Part shown: positions 44,256-51,905 of the stretch, one piece after another
Position numbering within the stretch: the first letter of the stretch is position 1
Layout: every line of letters starts with the position of its first letter
From: an uncultured Brachyspira sp.
GTDB lineage: Bacteria > Spirochaetota > Brachyspiria > Brachyspirales > Brachyspiraceae
DNA: 64,000 nt
Assembly: GCF_910588665.1 (NCBI RefSeq)
Contig: NZ_CAJUPR010000011.1
Coordinates: 20,868 to 84,867 of the forward strand
Direction: 5' to 3'
Position numbers and translations under genes: made by a program
Notes under the pieces: model-generated
Databases searched by the model: none
What the model was told of the DNA's origin: nothing
The model's input: the letters and a program-made list of their open reading frames with translations, nothing else

Positions 44256-44275
44256 AATTAATATTAATTTTATTT

Positions 44276-45403
44276 TTAATGAAAAAATGTAAGAAGTATG
44301 CCCATAACAAGGGCCCCTGATATAATACCTGAAATATTAACCGCCATAGCATGAAGAAGCAGACAGTTTGAAGAGCTGTTTTCCTGTCCGTAAACATGCG
44401 CTCCCCAAGCAGGTATAGGAAAAGCACTCAGTCCAGCCGAGCCTATTATAGGATTAACCTTGCCGCCTGATAATATATTTATAACTTTTGCTATTATTAT
44501 TCCTATAGCGGTGCTGAATACTAATGAAATTATACCAAATGCGAATATTATAACAGTATCCGATGTTATAAAATACTCTGCTGCGGCTGAAGAACCAACG
44601 GCTATTCCTATAAGCATAGTAAGTATTCCAGTTAAAGATTTTTGAAGACTAATAGAGAAGTTTTTAATAATATCCGATTCTCTCAGAATACTTCCGAATA
44701 AAAGAGCCGCTATAAGAGGAAAAGAGTTTGCAAGAAATATTCCGCAAAGCCCCATAGCTATAACCGCAAATATAATTTTTTCTCCTCTTGAAACCTGTCT
44801 TAAATAATTCATAGGAATTTTTCTTTCTTTTGATGTGGTTAAAATTTTTGTAAGCCCTGACTGCAGTACGGGAAGAAATTCCATATACATATATGTTGAC
44901 ATAACAATAGCCGCAAAATATTTAGGCTCCGTAATAAGCGAGGCAGTATACATAGATAAAGAGCCGTCCGCCGCTCCTATAATAGCCGAAGCTGCGGATA
45001 AACCTTCTGATATATTCAAAGCAGTCATAATATAAAATACTATAAATATGCCTATTTGAGAACTAGCGCCTATAAAAAAATTTTTAGGATCGGCAAGCAC
45101 AAGTCCTAAATCTATCATAGTACCTACTGCAAAAAATACCAGAACAGGATAAACTCCGCTGTCAGCACCGCGGTGAAGCAAGCCTAAAAATCCGTTTACA
45201 ACATCTTCAGTCATTTTCGGAAGAGGCATATTTGAGGCAAGTATTGCAACACCCATAGGAAGAAGAAGCAGAGGTTTTCTTTTATAATATATTGACATAT
45301 ATATAAGATATGCCCCTAAAAGCATCATTATAATTTGTGCAATAGTCGGCGGATAAAAACCTCTAAGCAAATTGTTAAAATCCAAACCTAAAGCATTATT
45401 CAT
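44276..45403 (-). CDS. Na+-translocating carboxylic-acid decarboxylase, beta subunit
   Basis: This 375-residue multi-pass protein is the ion-pumping subunit of a biotin-dependent decarboxylase (OadB/MmdB/GcdB group). Conserved parts are the GVAILASNMPLPK region, IIGAADGSLSMYTAS with the key Asp, and NPIIGSAGLSAFPIPAWGAH with the following HAM motif. It decarboxylates carboxybiotin and exports Na+. It is the last gene of the cluster mmdA-type, gamma, biotin carrier, beta, followed by a strong terminator. Whether the natural substrate is methylmalonyl-, glutaconyl- or another CoA ester cannot be told from this subunit. Confidence 0.93.
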   Translation of the reverse strand: MNNALGLDFNNLLRGFYPPTIAQIIMMLLGAYLIYMSIYYKRKPLLLLPMGVAILASNMPLPKMTEDVVNGFLGLLHRGADSGVYPVLVFFAVGTMIDLGLVLADPKNFFIGASSQIGIFIVFYIMTALNISEGLSAASAIIGAADGSLSMYTASLITEPKYFAAIVMSTYMYMEFLPVLQSGLTKILTTSKERKIPMNYLRQVSRGEKIIFAVIAMGLCGIFLANSFPLIAALLFGSILRESDIIKNFSISLQKSLTGILTMLIGIAVGSSAAAEYFITSDTVIIFAFGIISLVFSTAIGIIIAKVINILSGGKVNPIIGSAGLSAFPIPAWGAHVYGQENSSSNCLLLHAMAVNISGIISGALVMGILLTFFH

Positions 45404-45419
45404 ATCTACCCCTTAAATA

Positions 45420-45809
45420 TTACTTAATCTGCAGTATAATCTGACCCTCAACCACAGACGAACCTTTTTCTACATATATACTTTTTACCTCTCCTGAAGC
45501 AGGAGCTATAATTTCATTTTCCATTTTCATAGCCTCCAGTATAACCAAAACCTGACCTTCCTGCACTTTATCGCCTACAGCCACACTGAAAGATACTATA
45601 GTGCCGGGCATAGGAGCTTTTAATGATACGGCATTCTCATCTATAGGCATAGATACCGCAGCAGGTTTTTCTTCAAGTTTAGGAGATGGCAAAGAAGTCT
45701 GCACTGTCTGAATAACAGGAGCAGATATATTTGCTTTTTCTTGTTTTATTTCCTCTACTGATACATCATAAGTTTTTCCATTAACGGTGATTTTATATTG
45801 TTTAGTCAT
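45420..45809 (-). CDS. biotin carboxyl carrier protein of the decarboxylase
   Basis: This 129-residue protein has a short N-terminal segment, a flexible Pro/Ala linker (about residues 30-60) and a C-terminal biotinyl domain with the EAMKMEN site; Lys95 is the residue biotinylated. It carries CO2 from the carboxyltransferase to the beta subunit. The biotin would come from the operon at 32104-36174 and be attached by BirA. It is 16 bases upstream of the beta-subunit gene. A palindrome lies between it and the gamma subunit gene. Confidence 0.95.
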   Translation of the reverse strand: MTKQYKITVNGKTYDVSVEEIKQEKANISAPVIQTVQTSLPSPKLEEKPAAVSMPIDENAVSLKAPMPGTIVSFSVAVGDKVQEGQVLVILEAMKMENEIIAPASGEVKSIYVEKGSSVVEGQIILQIK

Positions 45810-45843
45810 AATTATATTTTCTCCAAAATATTTATTTTATTAC

Positions 45844-45869
45844 ATATGAATAAAACCCGCTATTCATAT
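45844..45869 (-). other. stem-loop inside the decarboxylase operon
   Basis: ATATGAATA (45844-45852) pairs perfectly with TATTCATAT (45861-45869) around an 8-base loop, in the 83-base space between the gamma-subunit and biotin-carrier genes. There is no T-run, so it is not a plain terminator; it may affect mRNA processing or set subunit ratios. Confidence 0.5.
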
Positions 45870-45892
45870 CAAATATCGGGCGCTTTCAATTT

Positions 45893-46222
45893 TTAATTAC
45901 CATATCTGATATTATTTACTCTCTCAGCCATTGCCCATATAGGAGTTTCAGCTTCTTTAATAGATTTAATTATAAATTTATTATTAGTCATGCCTCTATA
46001 AGCCGATATTGAAGCGGTTATAACGGCGGCAAGTTCCGTATCATCAAGTAAATCTGCATCTTTAGTTTTACTCTCCTCAACAACTTTGATAATTTCCTCT
46101 TCTTTTTTTATATTTCTGCTTTTGAATATTATACCCAAAATTAAAGACAATATATAAAAAACTAAAGCGGCTATCAAAACAGAAATTATGCCGAATATTG
46201 TAATAGCAAGATTATGTTCCAT
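45893..46222 (-). CDS. decarboxylase gamma-subunit-like protein (OadG family)
   Basis: This 109-residue protein has one N-terminal transmembrane helix (about residues 8-31) followed by a charged stretch and a soluble tail (LAAVITASISAYRGM, then MAERVNNIRYGN). Size and layout fit the small OadG/MmdD-type subunit that anchors the carboxyltransferase to the membrane. The assignment leans on its position between the carboxyltransferase gene (37-base gap) and the biotin carrier. Confidence 0.8.
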   Translation of the reverse strand: MEHNLAITIFGIISVLIAALVFYILSLILGIIFKSRNIKKEEEIIKVVEESKTKDADLLDDTELAAVITASISAYRGMTNNKFIIKSIKEAETPIWAMAERVNNIRYGN

Positions 46223-46259
46223 TTAATCACTCCTTAAAATAATTATTAAGTTTAATTAA

Positions 46260-47804
46260 TTATAAAGGTATATTTCCATGCTTTCTAGGAAGTCTTGTCT
46301 CTCTCTTTCCCGCTAAAATATGCAAAGCGTTTATAAGATAGCTTCTGGTATATTCAGGCTCTATTACATCATCAACATAACCTCTTACAGCGGCTCTGTA
46401 AGGATTGGCAAACTCTTTCTTATATTCTTCAATTTTTTCAGCTCTTGCTTTTTTAGGATCTTCCGCTTTATCTATTTCTTTTTTAAATATAATATTAGCG
46501 GCTCCGTCAGGTCCCATAACTGCAATTTCGGCAGAAGGCCATGCATAAACCATATCGGCGCCTAAATGCTTAGAACACATAGCTATATAAGCTCCTCCGT
46601 AAGATTTTCTTATAATAAGCGTAATCTTCGGAACTGTGGCTTCCGAATAAGCATACAAAAGCTTTGCACCATGCCTGATAACGCCGTTATGCTCCTGATC
46701 CACGCCGGGAAGATATCCTGCTGTATCAACCAATGTTATAAGAGGAATATTAAAGCTGTCGCAGAATCTTATAAAACGCGCTGCTTTATCCGCCGCATTA
46801 ATATCAAGTACGCCAGCCATAGAATTAGGCTGATTTGCTATTATGCCGACCGATTTTCCGTCAAGATGCGCAAAGCATATAACTATATTCTGCGCAAATA
46901 AAGGCTGAAGTTCAAAAAAATCTCCGTTATCGGCTATTCTTTTTATAATTTCTTTAATATTATAAGGCTTGTTCGGACTGTCCGGAAGTATATAGGATAA
47001 TTCTTCATCAGATTTGTTAGGATCGTCGCCAGTATTTTCTAAAGGAGCATCTTCCAAATTATTCTGAGGTATATATGAAAGAAGTTTTTTTACGCCTTCT
47101 AAAGTTGATATTTCATCTGGAAACATAAGAGAGGCAACACCAGAAGTTTTGCTGTGAACAAAAGCGCCTCCAAGATCCTCTGCCGAAACCTGTTCTCCTG
47201 TTACGGCTTTTACTACCTGAGGACCTGTTATAAACATATTCGATCCTTTATCCGTCATAAATATAAAATCCATCAAAGCGGGGGAATATACGGCTCCGCC
47301 TGCGCAAGGTCCCATTATAACACATATCTGCGGTATTACGCCTGAAGCCTGAACATTTCTGTAAAAAATATCTCCGTATCCTCTTAATGAATCAATACCT
47401 TCCTGTATTCTGGCTCCGCCTGAATCATTAATGCCTATGCATGGACAGCCTAATTTTATAGCCATATCCTGAACCTTGCATATTTTAGCGGCATGCATTT
47501 GTCCTAATGATCCCCCTATAACGGTAAAATCCTGTGCATATACGCATACTTGTCTTCCGTTAATTTTACCGTATCCTGTAACTACACCTTCTCCCGCTAT
47601 TTTATTTTTTTCCATTCCGAAATCGCTGCATCTATGTTCTATAAATGCATCAATCTCTAAGAAGGTATCTTCATCTAAAAGATGCAGAATTCTTTCTCTG
47701 GCTGTTAGTCTGCCTTTTTTATGACGCTCTTCTATTTTATCTTTTCCGCCTGCCTCTTCTATTTTATCTTTTCTTTTTCTTAATTCATTAATTTTTTCCT
47801 GCAT
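46260..47804 (-). CDS. acyl-CoA decarboxylase/carboxyltransferase alpha subunit (MmdA/PccB-like)
   Basis: This 514-residue protein has the carboxyltransferase fold of methylmalonyl-CoA decarboxylase alpha and propionyl-CoA carboxylase beta. Conserved blocks are GRLTARERILHLLDEDTFLE, GGSLGQMHAAKICKVQDMA, NDSGGARIQEGIDSLRGYG, GPCAGGAVYSPALMDFIFM and GAKLLYAYSEATVPKITLI. It moves CO2 from the acyl-CoA to biotin. Being clustered with beta, gamma and carrier subunits, it most likely belongs to a Na+-pumping decarboxylase, conserving energy in anaerobic growth. Methylmalonyl-CoA is the best guess for substrate. Confidence 0.94.
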   Translation of the reverse strand: MQEKINELRKRKDKIEEAGGKDKIEERHKKGRLTARERILHLLDEDTFLEIDAFIEHRCSDFGMEKNKIAGEGVVTGYGKINGRQVCVYAQDFTVIGGSLGQMHAAKICKVQDMAIKLGCPCIGINDSGGARIQEGIDSLRGYGDIFYRNVQASGVIPQICVIMGPCAGGAVYSPALMDFIFMTDKGSNMFITGPQVVKAVTGEQVSAEDLGGAFVHSKTSGVASLMFPDEISTLEGVKKLLSYIPQNNLEDAPLENTGDDPNKSDEELSYILPDSPNKPYNIKEIIKRIADNGDFFELQPLFAQNIVICFAHLDGKSVGIIANQPNSMAGVLDINAADKAARFIRFCDSFNIPLITLVDTAGYLPGVDQEHNGVIRHGAKLLYAYSEATVPKITLIIRKSYGGAYIAMCSKHLGADMVYAWPSAEIAVMGPDGAANIIFKKEIDKAEDPKKARAEKIEEYKKEFANPYRAAVRGYVDDVIEPEYTRSYLINALHILAGKRETRLPRKHGNIPL

Positions 47805-48133
47805 ATCTCTTTAAGTCCTTATTAGATTTTAAAACTGAAAAATTTAAATGCTTAATTAAAAAACATTATAACTATTTTATAATTATTGCAATAATATTTT
47901 ACAACTTTTGTATGTTTTAACAATTCAGTCGAAAATTTAATATTTGATGCCGTATTCTGTAAAACAGATTATATTATTATCATATTCTTTAATTAAAAAA
48001 AAACAAATCTTATATTTTTAAAAATTTATATTTTAAAGTTAAAATATAAAACTATATTATTTATAAACATTGACTTTTTAAACATATTATGTATAATATC
48101 AATTGGAATTAATATATATTTAAGGTTATTTCA
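47805..48133. other. divergent region between the decarboxylase operon and ffh
   Basis: These 329 AT-rich bases contain the ffh promoter at 48070-48097. I see no further genes or clear structures. Confidence 0.5.
48070..48097 (+). promoter_or_regulatory. promoter of the ffh operon
   Basis: TTGACT (48070-48075) and TATAAT (48092-48097) lie 16 bases apart, about 37 bases before the GTG start at 48134. Confidence 0.8.
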
Positions 48134-49489
48134 GTGTTTGGTAATTTAACTAAGTCTATATCTAATGTATTCTCTAAAATACATGGCAAAAAGGTATTAA
48201 CAGATAAAGATATCACTGACAGTTTATTAACTATTAAAGAAGCTCTTCTTTCAGCCGATGTATCTTTAGAAGCTGCAGATAAATTCTTAGAAGAGGCTAA
48301 AGGCAAAGCTTTGGGCAAAGAAAAGCTGGAAGGAGTTGAGCCTGCCAATCAATTTGTTGCCGATGTCCATGACACTTTAGTAAATATGATAGGCGAAGGA
48401 GAAAGCGGTTTAAAATTAGAGCCTATTGAAAAAACAACAATTACTTTGCTTTTCGGTCTGCAGGGTTCGGGTAAAACCACTACTTCGGCTAAATTAGCTA
48501 AATACTATAAAGATAAAAGACGTGTTATGCTTGTGGGACTTGATGTTCACAGACCTGCGGCTATGGAGCAGCTTGCAGTTTTAGCTAAAGAAGCAGGCGT
48601 TCCATATCATATAGATACAAAAGAGAAAAAAGCATATAAAATACTTAAAAAAGCGCTTTCCATAGCAAAAAAAGAGCAGTATAATATGATACTTGTTGAT
48701 ACTGCAGGGCGTTTGGAAATAGACGAAGATATGATGCTTGAATTAAGGCGCGTTGTAAACTCGGCAAATGTAACTGAAAAAATATTGGTTGTTGATTCTA
48801 CGGCAGGTCAAAGCGTATACGATGTGGCAAAAAGCTTTCAAAGCAATATAGGCATAAATGGTGTTATTCTTACTAAATTTGACTCGGGAGTGAGAGGAGG
48901 AGCAGCTTTATCTCTTAAATATGCAACAGGTTCTCCAGTTAGATTTGTAGGAGTCGGAGAGCATTTAAATGATATAGATGTTTTTGATGCTAAAAGAGTA
49001 GCAGGTCAGATATTGGGTATGGGCGATATTGTTAAGCTTGTAGAAAAAGCAAGGGCTGCTATAAGCGAAAAAGAAGCTCAAGAAATGCTTCAGAAAGTTA
49101 TAGAAAATAATTTTGATTATAACGATTTTCTAAAGCAGATAGAAGCCACCTCTAAAATGGGAGGCATTACAAAAATGACTTCTATGATACCTGGAATGGC
49201 TGATATTGACAGCGAACTTTTAAGCCGTGAGGAAGAAAAATTTAAAAAATATAAAGCTATTATACAATCAATGACTAAAAAAGAAAGATTAGCCCTATTT
49301 CCTTTAAATAATTCCAGAAAAATGAGAATATCTAAAGGAAGCGGTCAAAGTGTTTATGATGTAAATCAGCTTATAAAGCAGTTTGCTATAATGAAAAACA
49401 TGATGGGCAGTACTAAGAAGATGGATAAGCTCGCAAAGTCCCTAGAGGGTATGGGTATGTCTATAGATGATTTAAACAAATTAATGTAA
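48134..49489 (+). CDS. ffh: signal recognition particle protein Ffh (SRP54)
   Basis: This 451-residue GTPase has the NG domain (G1 FGLQGSGKTTT about residue 107, VDTAGRLEIDEDM, and TKFDSGVRGG) and a Met-rich M domain (about residues 300-451, with MTSMIPGM and RKMRISKGSGQS) that binds SRP RNA and signal sequences. It targets nascent membrane proteins to FtsY at the inner membrane. It starts at GTG, with AAGG about 9 bases upstream. It heads the conserved series ffh-rpsP-khpA-rimM. Confidence 0.98.
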   Translation: MFGNLTKSISNVFSKIHGKKVLTDKDITDSLLTIKEALLSADVSLEAADKFLEEAKGKALGKEKLEGVEPANQFVADVHDTLVNMIGEGESGLKLEPIEKTTITLLFGLQGSGKTTTSAKLAKYYKDKRRVMLVGLDVHRPAAMEQLAVLAKEAGVPYHIDTKEKKAYKILKKALSIAKKEQYNMILVDTAGRLEIDEDMMLELRRVVNSANVTEKILVVDSTAGQSVYDVAKSFQSNIGINGVILTKFDSGVRGGAALSLKYATGSPVRFVGVGEHLNDIDVFDAKRVAGQILGMGDIVKLVEKARAAISEKEAQEMLQKVIENNFDYNDFLKQIEATSKMGGITKMTSMIPGMADIDSELLSREEEKFKKYKAIIQSMTKKERLALFPLNNSRKMRISKGSGQSVYDVNQLIKQFAIMKNMMGSTKKMDKLAKSLEGMGMSIDDLNKLM

Positions 49490-49510
49490 TAAACTTGGAG
49501 GAAAAGAAAG

Positions 49511-49870
49511 GTGGTAAAATTAAGATTAAAGCGTATAGGCCGCAAACATGAGCCTCATTATCGTATTGTGGCTGCAGATTCCCGTTTTCCGCGCGACGGC
49601 CGTTTTATTGAAGAGTTGGGCTGGTTTAACCCTAAAGCTAAAGATGTCTTATATAAACTAGATGTGGAGGGGTTAAAAAAATGGCTTTCTAACGGAGCGC
49701 AGCCTACTTATGCGGTTAAAAGTATTCTTATAAAAGAAGGTTTAATGGAAAAAGATAAAGGTGTTCCTCTTGAACGCAAAAAGAAAAGAGCATTGAAGAA
49801 TCCTGAAAAAAGACGCAAACATCGTAAACAAGCTAAGACTGAATCTGCTGAGGAGAAAAGCGAAGCTTGA
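49511..49870 (+). CDS. rpsP: 30S ribosomal protein S16
   Basis: This 119-residue protein has the S16 core: VKLRLKRIGRKHEPHYRIVA, DSRFPRDGRFIEELGWFNP and LDVEGLKKWLSNGAQPT. A Lys/Glu-rich tail of about 35 residues extends it past the usual 80-90. It binds 16S rRNA. Start is GTG with GGAGG about 9 bases upstream, 21 bases after ffh. Confidence 0.97.
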   Translation: MVKLRLKRIGRKHEPHYRIVAADSRFPRDGRFIEELGWFNPKAKDVLYKLDVEGLKKWLSNGAQPTYAVKSILIKEGLMEKDKGVPLERKKKRALKNPEKRRKHRKQAKTESAEEKSEA

Positions 49871-49901
49871 TTTACTTTTATAATATATAAAGGAGTGTGC
49901 T

Positions 49902-50144
49902 ATGACGGAAGAAAAAGAGCTTATTGAGTATTTGGCTAAAAAGTTAGTAGATGAACCTGAAGGTGTTAGTGTGAAAGTTATTGAGGGCGAAAAAAGTACT
50001 ATTTTGGAATTGAAAGTGAACCAAAGCGACATAGGTAAAATTATAGGTAAAAGAGGACGCATTGCCCATGCACTGCGTACTATTCTTTTTGCAGCTTCCA
50101 TGAAAAGCGGTAAACGCGTGATGCTAGAGATTATTGACAATTGA
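49902..50144 (+). CDS. khpA: KH-domain RNA-binding protein KhpA
   Basis: This 80-residue protein is a single KH domain with the GxxG loop in IGKIIGKRGRIAHALRTIL. It is the standard small partner between rpsP and rimM. KhpA proteins bind RNA and have been tied to cell-division and cell-wall control in other bacteria. AAGGAG lies about 8 bases before the ATG. Its stop overlaps the TTG start of rimM. Confidence 0.95.
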   Translation: MTEEKELIEYLAKKLVDEPEGVSVKVIEGEKSTILELKVNQSDIGKIIGKRGRIAHALRTILFAASMKSGKRVMLEIIDN

Positions 50145-50644
50145 TTATTTTTTACGGCAAAATCACGGGTATACATGGTTTGAAGGGAGAGGTTGAAACA
50201 GCTTTTTATGATAGAAGTTATTTTGCCTCTCTTCCTATTTTAAATAAAAATACTCCTGTCATCATTAATAATAAAACATTTACTATTGAAAATGTGAAGA
50301 AAAAAAATAAGGCTTTTGTCTTCCGATTGAAAAATATTGATAATATAGAAGAAGCCCAAAAACTAATAGGGTTTGATATGTTTGTAAACTCTTCATATCT
50401 TCCCTTGCTTGATAATGATACTTTTTATGAGGCTGAATTAATAGGTTATGAAGTTATTGACAGCGATAATAATTTATACGGTAAAATAGTTAATGTATAT
50501 AATCTGCCTTCCAACTATGTATTTGAAATAAAATTAAAAGATAATAATATAGTTTCAGTTCCTTTTGTTCATGCATATTTTGCAGAAGCTGATAAAGAAA
50601 ATAGAAATATTAAAATTATTCAAAAGCCTTTATTTGATGATTAA
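50141..50644 (+). CDS. rimM: 16S rRNA processing protein RimM
   Basis: This 167-residue protein starts with the RimM pattern YGKITGIHGLKGEVETAFYD and ends with a PRC-barrel-like domain (ELIGYEVIDSDNNLYGKIVN, then VPFVHAYFAEAD). RimM helps mature the 30S head and binds S19. The start is taken as TTG overlapping the khpA stop (TTGA), since the conserved domain begins immediately after. In most bacteria trmD and rplS follow; here they do not. Confidence 0.94.
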   Translation: MIIFYGKITGIHGLKGEVETAFYDRSYFASLPILNKNTPVIINNKTFTIENVKKKNKAFVFRLKNIDNIEEAQKLIGFDMFVNSSYLPLLDNDTFYEAELIGYEVIDSDNNLYGKIVNVYNLPSNYVFEIKLKDNNIVSVPFVHAYFAEADKENRNIKIIQKPLFDD

Positions 50645-50701
50645 AGCATTATATAATAATTAAATAATCCTTAAAGTTTTATAAGATTTAAAAATATAAT
50701 T

Positions 50702-51523
50702 ATGAGTATTAGTATTTGCGCAGAAAATCTTAAGATAGATAATTACAGCATCAGGCAAAAAGATATAAATATCCGTCCTGTCTCGGTATTTTCAAATAAT
50801 GATATATATTTAATTAATTTGGTCTGGTATATAATAAACTGCCGTTTCTTTGAGTTCTACAGAATAAATGATTATGAGCTTTTATCATTAAGCAAAATTG
50901 TAAGCGGCATAATAGAACATTCCAGATACAGCGAAATTATAAATAATGATGCAATATTAGAATGCATAGAGTTTGCAAATGATATTATAGAAAATAATAA
51001 AAAAAATATAACAGATAAAATATTTGCAGAAAATAAATTTATAAGCATAAACAGACTTTATTTAAAATCAAATTCTTTTAATGAAATTTATATCAGTTCA
51101 GATTTTGAGGCGTATAATATTATAAATATTATTTTCACATACAATAAAAAAAGTTTTTCAGCTAAAGCTTTTTTCAGCAGGAAAATAGATGTTTTTATTG
51201 CCGTATTAGAAAATATTTTAAAGATACTGATAAATAATAATATACTTAATACTTTATATATAGCCGATTATAATTACAGAGACTTAGAAAATATATCAAT
51301 TAAAGATAAAAATATATCATCTACAGATTTTATATTTAAGATTAAAGAAATAAGTAAAAAATACGATTTACCGAATATAAAAAACAGATTAGATTTAATA
51401 AATATATTTCTTAAATACTGCAATCATAATATAATAATAGAAAATATTAATGCTGATGAACTCGGCAGCATAATTGAAAATGAAGCTAAAAAAAGAAATT
51501 TTTTATTAATATGCAGAAATTAA
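50702..51523 (+). CDS. hypothetical protein after rimM
   Basis: This 273-residue protein is not recognised. It is very rich in Ile, Asn and Lys, has no signal peptide or transmembrane span, and appears mostly helical and beta mixed (for example FFEFYRINDYELLSLSKIVS and IIENEAKKRNFLLICRN at the C-terminus). The gene lies 57 bases past rimM on the same strand, where trmD would be expected, and may be in the same transcript. The ribosome-binding site is weak. Confidence 0.65.
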   Translation: MSISICAENLKIDNYSIRQKDINIRPVSVFSNNDIYLINLVWYIINCRFFEFYRINDYELLSLSKIVSGIIEHSRYSEIINNDAILECIEFANDIIENNKKNITDKIFAENKFISINRLYLKSNSFNEIYISSDFEAYNIINIIFTYNKKSFSAKAFFSRKIDVFIAVLENILKILINNNILNTLYIADYNYRDLENISIKDKNISSTDFIFKIKEISKKYDLPNIKNRLDLINIFLKYCNHNIIIENINADELGSIIENEAKKRNFLLICRN

Positions 51524-51817
51524 TAATATGCTTCTTATATAATAAAATACAGATTACATAAATATGCATAACAGCCGAATAGAAAAGTATTGCATAGCGG
51601 TAAAAAACAGCTATTATAAAAACAATTCAGTTTTATTTATAGATGTATAATTTTTATTCTATAATTTTATGTATAAATTAAATACAGAATATTATTTTTA
51701 AGTGTATTTTTATAAAACATAATCTTTTTATTTAATTTAATTTTTTTATATTTTTATTTAGTTTTTCTGTAAAAATACAGAGAGCCTTTTTAATATTTTT
51801 ATATTCCGTATATTATT

Positions 51818-51833
51818 TGGCATTCTTTTTGCA
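51818..51833 (+). promoter_or_regulatory. sigma54-like -24/-12 element upstream of lon
   Basis: TGGCA (51818-51822) and TTGCA (51829-51833) place the invariant GG (51819-51820) and GC (51831-51832) ten bases apart, as in TGGCAC-N5-TTGC. It could start transcription near 51844. Chance occurrence in AT-rich DNA is possible, and the presence of RpoN in this organism is not shown here. Confidence 0.45.
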
Positions 51834-51847
51834 TGATATTATTAATA

Positions 51848-51876
51848 TTGACTTATAAATGTATTTTTTATACAAT
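51848..51876 (+). promoter_or_regulatory. sigma70-type promoter of lon
   Basis: TTGACT (51848-51853) and TACAAT (51871-51876) are 17 bases apart, giving a start near 51883 and a leader of about 23 bases containing TTTGGAG before the ATG. Confidence 0.7.
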
Positions 51877-51905
51877 ATTTAAATTCATATATTTGGAGTA
51901 TTTAA

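Larger units (their letters stand above)
51524..51905. other. regulatory region upstream of lon
   Basis: These 382 AT-rich bases carry two promoter candidates for lon (51818-51833 and 51848-51876). No gene is seen in the rest. Confidence 0.6.
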
